DNA from: Pseudorhizobium xiangyangii
Lineage (GTDB): Bacteria > Pseudomonadota > Alphaproteobacteria > Rhizobiales > Rhizobiaceae
Direction: 5' to 3'
Length of the DNA: 64,000 nt
Assembly (NCBI RefSeq): GCF_020531965.1
Contig: NZ_JAJAWH010000007.1
Coordinates: 1-64,000, forward strand
This document shows positions 35,825-48,165 of the stretch, in pieces; the stretch's first letter is position 1, and each line of letters starts with the position of its first letter. Both the position numbers and the translations under genes were made by a program. Below the pieces are notes generated by a model. The model searched no databases, was not told the origin of the DNA, and worked only from the letters and a program-made list of their open reading frames with translations.

Positions 35825-36718
35825 TCAAAGCGCCGCTTGAGCAGCCAGGCTTCGTGCTTGGTGCAGCAATGCGGAAACCAGTGGCGTAAATGGCTCGCGA
35901 TGCGTCGCGACCAAGCCGACGATATGGCTGGCTTCCGGTTCCACGATCGGGATCATCTTGATTTGTTTGGCAAATCCGAACGACCGGGCCACATTACGCG
36001 GCATGATGCTGGCCCACTGCCCTGTCCCTACATGGGAGAGAAGCACAACCATCGAGTTCGACTCAAGTGTCGGATGCACGGTAACATTCGCATTTGCGAG
36101 ATGCTGATTGATGATTCTGCGGTTCTGCATGTCCGATGTTAATAGACAAAGCCGAAGGCCATCGAGCTCCTTCCAGGTAATCTGCTCGCGTTCCGCGTAA
36201 GGCGTGCCCTCCGCCGTGACCAGCGTATATCGCTCCGCATATAGCGGTACGCTCGTCACTCGCCCCAGCGGTTCGTTGTCCAGATACGTAATTCCGGCAT
36301 CAATTTCGAAATTATCCAGCTGGCTCAGCACCTGGAGCGAGTTTCGCGAGACGACGGAGAACGTCACCTCCGGATGCTTTGCCTGAAATGGTTCCGTCAG
36401 TCGGTGAATCATTGCGAGCGCGGTCGGGATAGCCGCGAGGCGAATATGCCCGGAAAGACCCGTCTTCGCTGCACGCATCTCCTCCCGCATGGTACGGGCG
36501 TCTCCGACAATCCGCCTCGCCCACTCGAGGACACGCTGACCCTCCGGGGTCAGGCCCTGAAAGCGCGAACCACGTACAACCAGGATAACGCCAAGCTGAT
36601 CTTCAAGCTGGCGAATGGCCGCCGACAGTGAAGGTTGCGATATTCCGCAATCTTCTGCCGCCCGCCCGAAATGGCCTTCGCGCGCCAACGCTATGAAGAA
36701 CTCAAGCTTGTCGATCAC
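35825..36718 (-). CDS. LysR-family regulator, probable fds activator
   Basis: LysR-type transcription factor, 297 residues. The N-terminal helix-turn-helix is LEFFIALAREGHFGRAAEDCGISQPSLS (split here by the usual family pattern), followed by the long dimer helix and a two-lobe effector domain from about residue 90 (GHIRLAAIPT, ITYLDNEP, LLSHVGTGQWASIMP). It lies directly upstream of fdsG on the same strand, as regulators of formate dehydrogenase do elsewhere. Start chosen: GTG at 36718, with GGAGGG eight bases before it; an ATG at 36733 would add five residues and has a poor ribosome site. Confidence 0.88.
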   Translation of the reverse strand: MIDKLEFFIALAREGHFGRAAEDCGISQPSLSAAIRQLEDQLGVILVVRGSRFQGLTPEGQRVLEWARRIVGDARTMREEMRAAKTGLSGHIRLAAIPTALAMIHRLTEPFQAKHPEVTFSVVSRNSLQVLSQLDNFEIDAGITYLDNEPLGRVTSVPLYAERYTLVTAEGTPYAEREQITWKELDGLRLCLLTSDMQNRRIINQHLANANVTVHPTLESNSMVVLLSHVGTGQWASIMPRNVARSFGFAKQIKMIPIVEPEASHIVGLVATHREPFTPLVSALLHQARSLAAQAAL

Positions 36719-36854
36719 AGATGTTCCCTCCATCCCCGCAACTACCGCACTTCGCAGGAAGCATGCTCAGACCGCAAGGATACTGGCAATCGGTCCACCA
36801 GGATACGGTACAACCTCCATCACTCCCGCGACGAACTGAGGCACCCCGCCGAAA

Positions 36855-36881
36855 ACAAAAAAGCGGCTCATGGAGCCGCTT
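36855..36881 (-). terminator. Terminator of the atp operon
   Basis: Arms AAGCGGCTC (36861-36869) and GAGCCGCTT (36873-36881) around ATG. On the minus strand a run of T follows (36857-36862). It lies 26 bases past the atpC stop. Confidence 0.92.
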
Positions 36882-36906
36882 AAGAAATGCAAAGCTGTTT
36901 GGTGGT

Positions 36907-37314
36907 TCAGGCCGCGACAAGCACGCCGTTCAGGTGCGTGAGTTCCGCAAGGAACTGCTCCAGCTTGGTCTTATGTTCATCGCTCTGGGCATTGTTGATC
37001 TCAAGCTGGGCCGCTTCGATACGCTGCTGAAGCGTGTCGCGCGTCAACTCATTGGCCGGAACGGCGGATTCTGCGAGCAACGTGCAGCCGGTCGGCAGGA
37101 TATCCGCAAAGCCACCGAATACGACGTACTTGGTGACCTGGCCGGAGGCAAGCTTCACCGAAACGACACCGGGCTTGATCGTGGTCATGGTCGGGGCGTG
37201 GTTCGCCATAACCGTCATCTCACCCATCGTAGCCGGGATCACGACTTCAGTTACCTTTTCGGACACGAGAAGACGCGCCGGAGAAACGAGCTCGAAATTG
37301 AAGGCGTCAGCCAT
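36907..37314 (-). CDS. atpC: ATP synthase F1 subunit epsilon
   Basis: Central-stalk subunit of 135 residues that couples rotation and can inhibit ATP hydrolysis. An N-terminal beta-sandwich (NFELVSPARLL, GEMTVMANHAPTMTTIKPG, FGGFADIL) is followed by a two-helix C-terminus (LQQRIEAAQLEINNAQ). Last gene of the atp operon, 69 bases after atpD. As in other alphaproteobacteria, the F1 genes are separate from the Fo genes, which are not in this window. Confidence 0.97.
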   Translation of the reverse strand: MADAFNFELVSPARLLVSEKVTEVVIPATMGEMTVMANHAPTMTTIKPGVVSVKLASGQVTKYVVFGGFADILPTGCTLLAESAVPANELTRDTLQQRIEAAQLEINNAQSDEHKTKLEQFLAELTHLNGVLVAA

Positions 37315-37383
37315 GGCGGTTCACTTCTTAACGTGTTGCATGCAAGGGCGCGCGGCGTCGGCTGCGCGCCCTCATTTGAATGC

Positions 37384-38844
<1,461 letters not shown>

Positions 38845-38849
38845 TTACT

Positions 38850-39731
38850 TCAGAGCGCTTCCGCGCCCGAAATGATTTCAATGAGTTCCTTGGTGATCTG
38901 CGCCTGACGCTGACGGTTGTAGGACAGCGTCAGCTTATTGATCATATCACCGGCATTGCGCGTCGCGTTGTCCATTGCGGACATCTGAGCGCCATAGAAG
39001 GATGCGTTGTTCTCGAGGAGAGCGCGGAATATCTGCATCGCAACGTTGCGCGGCAGCAGTTCCTCGAGGATTTCCTCTTCACTCGGCTCGTATTCGTAGA
39101 GGGCGGCTGAATCGGCAGCTGCCTTTTCGCTGGCCTCGAACTTCGCCGGGATGATCTGCTGGGCGGTTGCCACCTGCGAGATTACCGACTGGAAACGTGC
39201 ATAGAACAACGTCGCGACGTCGAACTCGCCCTTGTTGAAAAGATCGAGAACCCTGCGAGCCACATCATCCGCGTTGGCAAAGCTCAACTGCTTCACTTCG
39301 CGGAAGGTGACGTAGTCGACGATGTTCTCCCGGAACGCCCGCCGCAGGATGTCATTTCCCTTGCGGCCGACGGTCAGAATCTTCACCGTCTTGCCTTCAG
39401 ACAGCAACTTCAGGGCGTGATCGCGTGCCAATCGGATGATGGACGAATTGAAGCCACCGGCCAATCCGCGTTCACCCGTGGCAACCACCAGAAGATGCAC
39501 CTGCTCGCGGCCAGTACCTGCAAGCAGCAGAGGCGCTTCGGCACTACCGGCCGAAGCGGCGCTAAGACTGGCAAGCACCTTGTTCATGCGTTCCGCGTAG
39601 GGGCGAGCGGCCTCGGCCGCTTCCTGGGCACGGCGCAGCTTCGCCGCGGCGACCATCTTCATCGCCTTGGTGATCTTCTGCGTCGCCTTGACGGAGGCGA
39701 TCCGGCTTTTCAGATCCTTAAGTGAAGGCAT
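38850..39731 (-). CDS. atpG: ATP synthase F1 subunit gamma
   Basis: Rotor shaft subunit of 293 residues. The N-terminal helix ([26 protein letters not shown]) and C-terminal helix ([31 protein letters not shown]) pair as the coiled coil inside the alpha-beta head; the middle is a Rossmann-like domain. Placed between atpA (30 bases) and atpD (23 bases), the standard order. Confidence 0.98.
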   Translation of the reverse strand: MPSLKDLKSRIASVKATQKITKAMKMVAAAKLRRAQEAAEAARPYAERMNKVLASLSAASAGSAEAPLLLAGTGREQVHLLVVATGERGLAGGFNSSIIRLARDHALKLLSEGKTVKILTVGRKGNDILRRAFRENIVDYVTFREVKQLSFANADDVARRVLDLFNKGEFDVATLFYARFQSVISQVATAQQIIPAKFEASEKAAADSAALYEYEPSEEEILEELLPRNVAMQIFRALLENNASFYGAQMSAMDNATRNAGDMINKLTLSYNRQRQAQITKELIEIISGAEAL

Positions 39732-39761
39732 CCGTTATCGGTCCTCGATCTTGATCCGTTT

Positions 39762-41857
<2,096 letters not shown>

Positions 41858-42107
41858 AGTTTCCCTGAATTGTCATCAAGCGCCAGACCTCCTCGCGGGA
41901 GATTTATAAGCCCTTGAGATTATTTGCTATTTATTTGAAAACAGCCAGCTTTTATGCTGACCTCTTCAGACTTTCGCGGTTCGTCTAGCATAGGATGTAT
42001 GGACTCGCAACACGGGAGGCCCGCTAAAACGCCCCTGCCCCAAGGGCTTGAACCGATTTTATCGAGTCAAGGCGTCGAATCCTTCTCCGTCGCGGCCAGA
42101 CATCTCG

Positions 42108-42509
42108 TCAAAAATAACCGAACACATAGCCAAGCGGCATGGCGGAGAGCATCAGTTGCAACAGCAGTATGAAGACGTTGCGAGCTGTCCGGCCACGATC
42201 AAGAAACAGGGACAGGACACGCCCCAAGGCAGCAAATGCCAATGCGCTGCCCAGCATCAGGTAGGTAAAGTCCTGTGCCAATGCCACGGACGCCAATCCG
42301 AGGCCGAGATATAGCCCGCCAGTGGAGCGCGTGGCACCGAAGCCCTCCGCTCCGACGTCGCCGATGCTGAAGCCACCCCATCTGAGGAGTGTGGCCGGAA
42401 ACAACAGGGTCAGAAGACCGATGAGAGCGATTGCCGTCGCAGCGGCGAAGGCCAGTTGCTCGGGAAGTTCGCTCGGGAAATAGAGCTCCAATATTCTCTC
42501 CTGCGACAT
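42108..42509 (-). CDS. Small integral membrane protein between priA and atpH
   Basis: 133 residues with about four hydrophobic helices: AFAAATAIALIGLLTLLFP, TGGLYLGLGLASVAL, FTYLMLGSALAFAAL and NVFILLLQLMLSAMPLGYVFG. It has an acidic N-terminus (MSQERILELYFPSELPEQ) and no signal peptide. I believe rhizobial relatives at this locus carry a name linked to phage infection, but I cannot confirm it. No function can be read from the sequence. It is on the same strand as priA and atpH but 250 bases from atpH, so probably not part of the atp operon. Confidence 0.75.
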   Translation of the reverse strand: MSQERILELYFPSELPEQLAFAAATAIALIGLLTLLFPATLLRWGGFSIGDVGAEGFGATRSTGGLYLGLGLASVALAQDFTYLMLGSALAFAALGRVLSLFLDRGRTARNVFILLLQLMLSAMPLGYVFGYF

Positions 42510-42551
42510 TCATAAAGCCGAGGTTCGGCAATACCAGTCGGCCGATGATTC

Positions 42552-44771
42552 TTAAAGGAAGCTTTGAGGATCGATGTCGATCTGCACCTGCACAGAGCCA
42601 CGGATCTTTGGGCCGTTGGCCATCATTGCCTGCATAAAGGCTTGCATGTCAGAGTTTCGACGGCCGTGCACCAACAACCGGAACCGGTGGCGCCCTCGTA
42701 CCAGTGCCAGGGGAGCTTCGGCCGGTCCCAGGACGGATATGCCAGAGACATGCGGCGAAGCCGCCCGAAGACCGCGCGCGTGTATTTCCGCATCGGCCCG
42801 GGAATCGGCGGAGACGATGATAGAGGCCAACCGGCCGAACGGCGGCAGCACCGCCTTCTCACGTTCGGTTATCTCTCGCTCATAGAACGCACCCGGATCG
42901 CCAGACACGATGGCCTGCATGACCGGATGCTGAGGCTGATACGTCTGCAGCAGGCCATGACTTTTCAGCCCGGTACGGCCTGCGCGACCGGTAACCTGGC
43001 TGAGAAGCTGGAAGGTCCGCTCCGCTGCACGCGGATCTCCGTTGGCAAGCCCGAGGTCCGCATCGACAATTCCCACAAGGGTCATCAGGGGGAAGTTATG
43101 GCCCTTGGCTACCAGCTGCGTACCGATGACGATATCCGCTTCACCCTTGGTGATCGCCTCAAGCTCCAGGCGGAGCCGCTTTACCCCGCCGAGCATATCG
43201 GAAGACATCACGATCGTGCGTGCGTCCGGAAAATGCTTTTCTACTTCTTCGGCAATGCGCTCAACGCCGGGGCCACAGGCCACCAGGTGATCCAGTGTCC
43301 CGCATTCCGGGCAGGCTTCCGGCGTCGGCTCCGAATAGCCGCACTGATGGCACTGGATTTGATTGCGGAAGCGGTGCTCGACCAGCCAGCTCGAACATTG
43401 AGGGCATTGGAAGCGATGACCGCAGACCCGGCACAACGTGAGGGGTGCATACCCCCTTCGGTTGAGGAACAACAGTGCCTGCTCGCCACGTTCGACCGTC
43501 TTGCCGATCGCCCGCACCAGTATGGGAGACAGGAAGCCACCCCGCTCGGGCGGATGCCGACGCAAGTCGATCAGATGAAGGTCCGGCAAGGCGGCGTCAC
43601 CGAAACGCGTCGGCAGATGCACGAGATGATAGCGTGCAGCCTGCGCGTTAACCTGGCTCTCCACGGATGGTGTCGCCGACACCAGGACAATGGGAAAATC
43701 ACCGATCCGCGCGCGCACGACGGCCATGTCGCGAGCGTTGTAAAAGACGCGATCTTCCTGCTTGTAGGCAGGATCATGCTCCTCGTCGACGATGATGAGG
43801 CCAAGATTTTCGAACGGCAGGAAAAGAGCCGACCGGGCACCGGCCACCACCTGAACATCACCGGTGACAATCCCCCGCCAAACCTTTTCGCGCATCCGCG
43901 GGGCGAGGTCGGAATGCCACTCTCCTGGTCTTGCGCCGAACCGATCATGGAAGCGATCAAGAAAACTCGCAGTAAGGGCAATTTCCGGCAAGAGGATCAG
44001 AACCTGCTTGCCGCGCCGAAGCGTCTCGGCAATCGCTTCGAAGTAGACTTCCGTCTTCCCGGAGCCCGTGACGCCGTCTATCAGCGAGGCCGAATAGCCT
44101 CCCTTTCGCACAAGTTCGAGGATTTCGGCGGCGGCCTCCTTTTGCGGGCCCTCGATGCGAGGGGGGGAATAGTCCGGGTCTGGCTTTGCCACCACCGGTG
44201 GCGGCGGGAGGAAAACAGTCTCGAACAGTCCTTGCCGTATCAACCCATCGATGACGCTGGTGGACACACCGGCCGCATGGGCAAGCCCCGCCTTTGTCCA
44301 GGGAATGTCCCCATCGACAATATCCAGAACTTTGGCCCGCGCCGGGGTGCGTCGTTCCGGCTCGCCGCCAAGATACCGCAGCCCTTCCACCATGGGTTCG
44401 GGATCGAGTGCCGCCGGCGCGCGGATTGCCATGCGCGCCACCAGACCGGGAGGCGACAGCGTATAGCCGGCGACCCATTCGATAAAGCGGCGCATCTCCT
44501 TCGACAGCGGTGGGCAATCGAACGCCGACGTGATCGGCCGCAGCTTCTTGGGATCGAGTTTCCCGTCGTTCTCGCCGTCCCAGACGACACCGATGACCTG
44601 TCGCGGACCAAGCGGCACCTGCACAACGGCACCCGGCTCGACATGCATCCCTTCCGGAACGGCATAGCTATAGGGTCCCGGCGCCGGCAAGGGGACGAGA
44701 ACGGGTACAACGTGTCTTGCCGGCAGCGTTTCGAAAAGCGCGCCGAAGAGGGTGGAGGAATCTGTGCCCAT
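42552..44771 (-). CDS. priA: Primosomal helicase PriA
   Basis: Replication restart helicase, 739 residues, which reloads the replisome at stalled forks. An N-terminal 3'-DNA-binding domain is followed by a superfamily 2 helicase with Walker A in GVTGSGKTEVY and box II DEEHD. Between the helicase lobes are zinc knuckles with CRVCGHRFQCPQCS and CHQCGYSEPTPEACPECG. A late VTGRAGRTG is helicase motif VI-like. Start chosen: ATG at 44771; an in-frame TTG at 44801 is less likely. A long open frame on the opposite strand is a GC-rich shadow. Confidence 0.96.
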   Translation of the reverse strand: MGTDSSTLFGALFETLPARHVVPVLVPLPAPGPYSYAVPEGMHVEPGAVVQVPLGPRQVIGVVWDGENDGKLDPKKLRPITSAFDCPPLSKEMRRFIEWVAGYTLSPPGLVARMAIRAPAALDPEPMVEGLRYLGGEPERRTPARAKVLDIVDGDIPWTKAGLAHAAGVSTSVIDGLIRQGLFETVFLPPPPVVAKPDPDYSPPRIEGPQKEAAAEILELVRKGGYSASLIDGVTGSGKTEVYFEAIAETLRRGKQVLILLPEIALTASFLDRFHDRFGARPGEWHSDLAPRMREKVWRGIVTGDVQVVAGARSALFLPFENLGLIIVDEEHDPAYKQEDRVFYNARDMAVVRARIGDFPIVLVSATPSVESQVNAQAARYHLVHLPTRFGDAALPDLHLIDLRRHPPERGGFLSPILVRAIGKTVERGEQALLFLNRRGYAPLTLCRVCGHRFQCPQCSSWLVEHRFRNQIQCHQCGYSEPTPEACPECGTLDHLVACGPGVERIAEEVEKHFPDARTIVMSSDMLGGVKRLRLELEAITKGEADIVIGTQLVAKGHNFPLMTLVGIVDADLGLANGDPRAAERTFQLLSQVTGRAGRTGLKSHGLLQTYQPQHPVMQAIVSGDPGAFYEREITEREKAVLPPFGRLASIIVSADSRADAEIHARGLRAASPHVSGISVLGPAEAPLALVRGRHRFRLLVHGRRNSDMQAFMQAMMANGPKIRGSVQVQIDIDPQSFL

Positions 44772-44906
44772 GCGGCGGGACCATGCCCCGAAGCAGAACA
44801 AAAGTGAACCCTAAAGCAGCCTAATCGTCATCGATGGCGCCGGCAAGCCGCATACCGTCGATTGGAGTTTGGCTGCACGCCCGGAACCTGTCCCATATCG
44901 ACGAGC

Positions 44907-45812
44907 TTAGAACCGCGACATGAACCTTGCATCGCCGTCGGCAGCAAGTTCGAGAACCGTGTGATTTTCTAAAGCTTTGGTTACCTCGCCAACATCGCCC
45001 TCCAGCTCGTCAGGCTGGATCATCTGCCCGATGGTGAAGTCAAAGCGATTGCCCTTCTTGTTGAGGAGTTCGTAGAACACCGTCATGTCACGAAGCTCCG
45101 TCGACCACTTGGCGAGCCAGTAGAAAAGGCCCGAGTTCCGCGCCTTCATGTGGATCGGCAGGATCGGCAGATTGTATTTTCTGGCGAGCGCGACCGCAGA
45201 CGTTTTCCATGGACGCTCATTGAGCTGCCCGTCACCCCAATAGGCGATCCGGCCGGACGGAAAGAGCACCATCACCTTGTCGTCTTCGACCGACTGGTTG
45301 GTAAGCACCAGCGTTTCGCGTGTCTTTAGCTTGCTCTTGAACTCATCCCGCCATTCGACGGGAATGATCATCTCCGCAAATCGCGGGTTGACACGCACTG
45401 CGTCACGGTTGGCGAATACCATCATGTCGGGGCGTCGTTCCTTGAGAAGATCGAACACCGCGACGCCATCGGCAATACCGGTCGGATGATTGCTGACGAG
45501 GATGAAGCCACCCTTCTCCGGAACCCGCTCCGCATTCGTGGCGCGTACATCGAGCTTCAAGAGGTTGCTCATGTACTCGAAACACTGAAAGCCGGATAGC
45601 GGCGCTATATCGCCTGCAAACTCGATCGCCCGATCATAACGCAACAGTGTGTAGAGAAACGGCCGCATCAGCGGCCAGAATGGATGTTTCACTATGCGCT
45701 GGCCGCGTTCGGCAATCAGCGTATCGACGATGTGGCCAGGCCTTCCTTGGGAAACCAGAGAAACTGCTTCGGCAAAATGTCCCAAGGGGGACATCGAATC
45801 GCGGCGCGCCAT
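44907..45812 (-). CDS. Lysophospholipid acyltransferase-family protein
   Basis: PlsC-like (1-acylglycerol-phosphate acyltransferase superfamily) protein, 301 residues. The catalytic block is NHPTGIAD, an H-x5-D form as in hemolysin-like acyltransferases rather than the classic H-x4-D. The second block FPSGRIAYW matches the glycerol-phosphate site, and ILPIHMKARNS is the block IV equivalent. It probably acylates a lipid at the inner membrane; acceptor unknown. The ATG at 45812 has AGGAG upstream. Divergent from xerC. Confidence 0.85.
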   Translation of the reverse strand: MARRDSMSPLGHFAEAVSLVSQGRPGHIVDTLIAERGQRIVKHPFWPLMRPFLYTLLRYDRAIEFAGDIAPLSGFQCFEYMSNLLKLDVRATNAERVPEKGGFILVSNHPTGIADGVAVFDLLKERRPDMMVFANRDAVRVNPRFAEMIIPVEWRDEFKSKLKTRETLVLTNQSVEDDKVMVLFPSGRIAYWGDGQLNERPWKTSAVALARKYNLPILPIHMKARNSGLFYWLAKWSTELRDMTVFYELLNKKGNRFDFTIGQMIQPDELEGDVGEVTKALENHTVLELAADGDARFMSRF

Positions 45813-45953
45813 ACAAACTCCTGCAGACAGGATAGGGGATATATCGCAGTCCGGCATGATCGAACAATGACAACGTTGCGCCCTCTTCAGTGAATCGTAA
45901 CGTCACACGATGCAATCTGGGTCGATTATCTGACCAATTCAATAGGCGCCCCT

Positions 45954-46889
45954 TTGAGCGATCTGCTGATCATCGCCGCACCCGACCTGCTGGACAAGAG
46001 AAGAGAGTGGCTCGAAAGCCTCGAGCGCGAACGGCGGCTTTCTGCCAATACACTGGAAGCCTATGAACGTGACACGCGTCAGTTCCTCGCCTTCCTGACG
46101 GGCCACCTGGGCGGCCCAGCACGGGTAGCTGACGTGCATACGCTGCGTCCAGCCGATCTCCGCGCCTTTCTCGCCGCTCGTCGTCGACAGGGCTCCGGCG
46201 CTCGATCCCTTGGCCGCCATCTCGCGGGCCTGCGCTCCCTTCTGCGCTACCTTGAGCGCCAGGGATTGGTGAACGCCGCTGCGGCCGGAGCCATCCGCGC
46301 ACCGAAACAGCCGAAGTCCCTACCCAAACCGCTGTCGGATCGACAGGCAGTGGCAGTCGTAGCCGCCGATGCACAGCTTCATGACGAACCCTGGATCGCA
46401 GCCAGGGATGCGGCAGTCCTTACGCTACTGTATGGCTGCGGCCTGCGCATCTCGGAAGCACTGGGACTACTGCCAGACGACCTTACGCGGGAAGCGCATA
46501 CGCTCCGCGTTACCGGAAAAGGTGGAAAGACCCGCCTCGTACCGCTGTTGCCTGTCATCGTCGAAACAGTCGAAAGCTATAAGAAGCTGTGTCCCTACGT
46601 ATTGGCGCCCGACCAGCCGATGTTCCGCGGTGCACGAGGAGGTCCGCTACAGCCGGCCATCATCCAACGAGGCATGCAAAAACTGCGCGGTGCCTTCGGT
46701 CTTCCGGAGACGGCGACGCCGCATGCCCTGCGTCATTCCTTTGCCACCCATCTCCTCGCCGGCGGCGGGGACTTGCGCACGATCCAGGAACTGCTGGGGC
46801 ATGCGAGCCTGTCCACCACCCAGGTCTATACCGGCGTGGACACGGCCCGCCTGCTGGAGGTCTACGATCGAGCGCATCCACGGGCATAA
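45954..46889 (+). CDS. xerC: Tyrosine recombinase XerC
   Basis: Site-specific recombinase that with XerD resolves chromosome dimers at dif. 311 residues: an N-terminal core-binding SAM-like domain (LSANTLEAYERDTRQFLAFL) and the catalytic domain with all active residues visible: R164, K189, H257, R260, H283 and the nucleophile Y292. The only start in frame is TTG at 45954 with a weak ribosome site. Location near priA and 311-residue length favour XerC over XerD. No dif-like site was recognised in the window. Confidence 0.9.
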   Translation: MSDLLIIAAPDLLDKRREWLESLERERRLSANTLEAYERDTRQFLAFLTGHLGGPARVADVHTLRPADLRAFLAARRRQGSGARSLGRHLAGLRSLLRYLERQGLVNAAAAGAIRAPKQPKSLPKPLSDRQAVAVVAADAQLHDEPWIAARDAAVLTLLYGCGLRISEALGLLPDDLTREAHTLRVTGKGGKTRLVPLLPVIVETVESYKKLCPYVLAPDQPMFRGARGGPLQPAIIQRGMQKLRGAFGLPETATPHALRHSFATHLLAGGGDLRTIQELLGHASLSTTQVYTGVDTARLLEVYDRAHPRA

Positions 46890-46965
46890 CATCGCCTTAA
46901 CCATGCGCCTTAATCACTTGTCGAGTACGACGCGCTAAGGTCTGCGGACATTTTGGACGGATGAC

Positions 46966-48045
46966 ATGACGACGACCGCCTTCCCCCTGCTCATGCCCAG
47001 ACTAGTCAAAAAACTGCCTTCGCTGTCGCTGTGGTTCCTGGCTGCAGTACACGTCCTGGTGCTGGCTTCCTTCTTTCTGGTGCTGCTGACGGTCTCGCCG
47101 GCGCGGGCTCAGGAGTGTCACGGAGAGAACCTGCTCAAGGCACTCGAACGTGACGACCCGCAGCGCTATGACGCGGTCATCAATGAAGGCATCAAGGTCG
47201 TCAACGGCAAGGGCCTGTTCTGGAAAATCGAGGGTAAAGGCTCTGCTCCGTCCTATCTTCTCGGAACAATGCATGTCAGCGATCCAAGAGTTCTCGATAT
47301 GCCGGCCGGCGCAGCCGAGGCACACGCAGAAGCGCGCACGATCGTCATCGAGTCTGATGAAATCCTTGACGATAAGAAAGCAATGGCAGCCATTCTTGCC
47401 AAGCCAGAGCTCACCATGTTCACGGACGGCCGGTCCATCGAAAGTCTCCTGTCACCGGATGACCTTGCCATCCTCGAGGCAGGCCTGAAGCGGCGCGGCC
47501 TCGTGCTTTCTGCCGTTTCCCGCATGAAGCCGTGGATGCTCGCCAGCTTCGTGGCACTACCCGCCTGCGAACTTGCCCGCAAGGCACAGAACGCAGCGTT
47601 TCTGGACAAGAAGATCGCCCTTGATGCCGTCGCAGCTGGAAAGCCCGTCAAAGGGCTCGAAACGCTCGACGAACAGCTGACCGCGATGGCGGAACTGCCG
47701 CTCGAGTTTCATCTCAAGTCTTTGGTCGAGACCGTGAAGCTCGGTGATCGGATGGAAGATGTCGTGGAAACCATGACGGAGCTTTATCTGCAAGGCGAAA
47801 CCGGATTGACCATACCCGCACTGAAGGCGGTTACCCCATCCGGGGCAGGAGATGATGAGAGCGCCTATGTGGCGTTTGAAAGCACGATCATCTCCCAGCG
47901 GAACCACAAGATGGCCGAGCGAGCCAAACCTCTGCTCATCGACGGGGGGGTCTTCATGGCCGTGGGGGCGCTGCATTTGCCGGGTGAAGATGGCTTGGTG
48001 GAGCTTCTTAGAAAGCAGGGCTTTGCGGTAACTTTGGTGCGCTAA
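46966..48045 (+). CDS. TraB/GumN-family protein
   Basis: 359-residue envelope protein. One N-terminal hydrophobic segment (VLVLASFFLVLLTVSPARA) looks like a signal peptide or anchor. The TraB/GumN domain follows with YLLGTMHVSDPR near residue 96, VIESDE, and a final GGVFMAVGALHLPGEDG with a conserved GALH. Family members are thought to be metalloprotease-like hydrolases (GTMH and GALH histidines) but bacterial roles are poorly known. Starts at 46966 and, less likely, 46993. It lies 76 bases after xerC on the same strand. Confidence 0.87.
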   Translation: MTTTAFPLLMPRLVKKLPSLSLWFLAAVHVLVLASFFLVLLTVSPARAQECHGENLLKALERDDPQRYDAVINEGIKVVNGKGLFWKIEGKGSAPSYLLGTMHVSDPRVLDMPAGAAEAHAEARTIVIESDEILDDKKAMAAILAKPELTMFTDGRSIESLLSPDDLAILEAGLKRRGLVLSAVSRMKPWMLASFVALPACELARKAQNAAFLDKKIALDAVAAGKPVKGLETLDEQLTAMAELPLEFHLKSLVETVKLGDRMEDVVETMTELYLQGETGLTIPALKAVTPSGAGDDESAYVAFESTIISQRNHKMAERAKPLLIDGGVFMAVGALHLPGEDGLVELLRKQGFAVTLVR

Positions 48046-48165
48046 AGCTCTCGAAACTCTTCTGTATTAGCTCTTGGCGAATGGTTGTCCGGCTCCATAT
48101 CCCCTGAAGGCTGCCCGCGTGAGAACCCTGGCAAAGCCCGAGGCTGACAAAAGCAGGGGCGATCC

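Noticed and set aside
42564..44807. 747-codon open frame opposite priA, and other long antisense frames (for example 15251-16609 and 30958-32790)
   Set aside because: They mirror well-supported genes on the other strand; GC-rich codon use leaves the complementary frames open. None has a recognisable domain or ribosome site.
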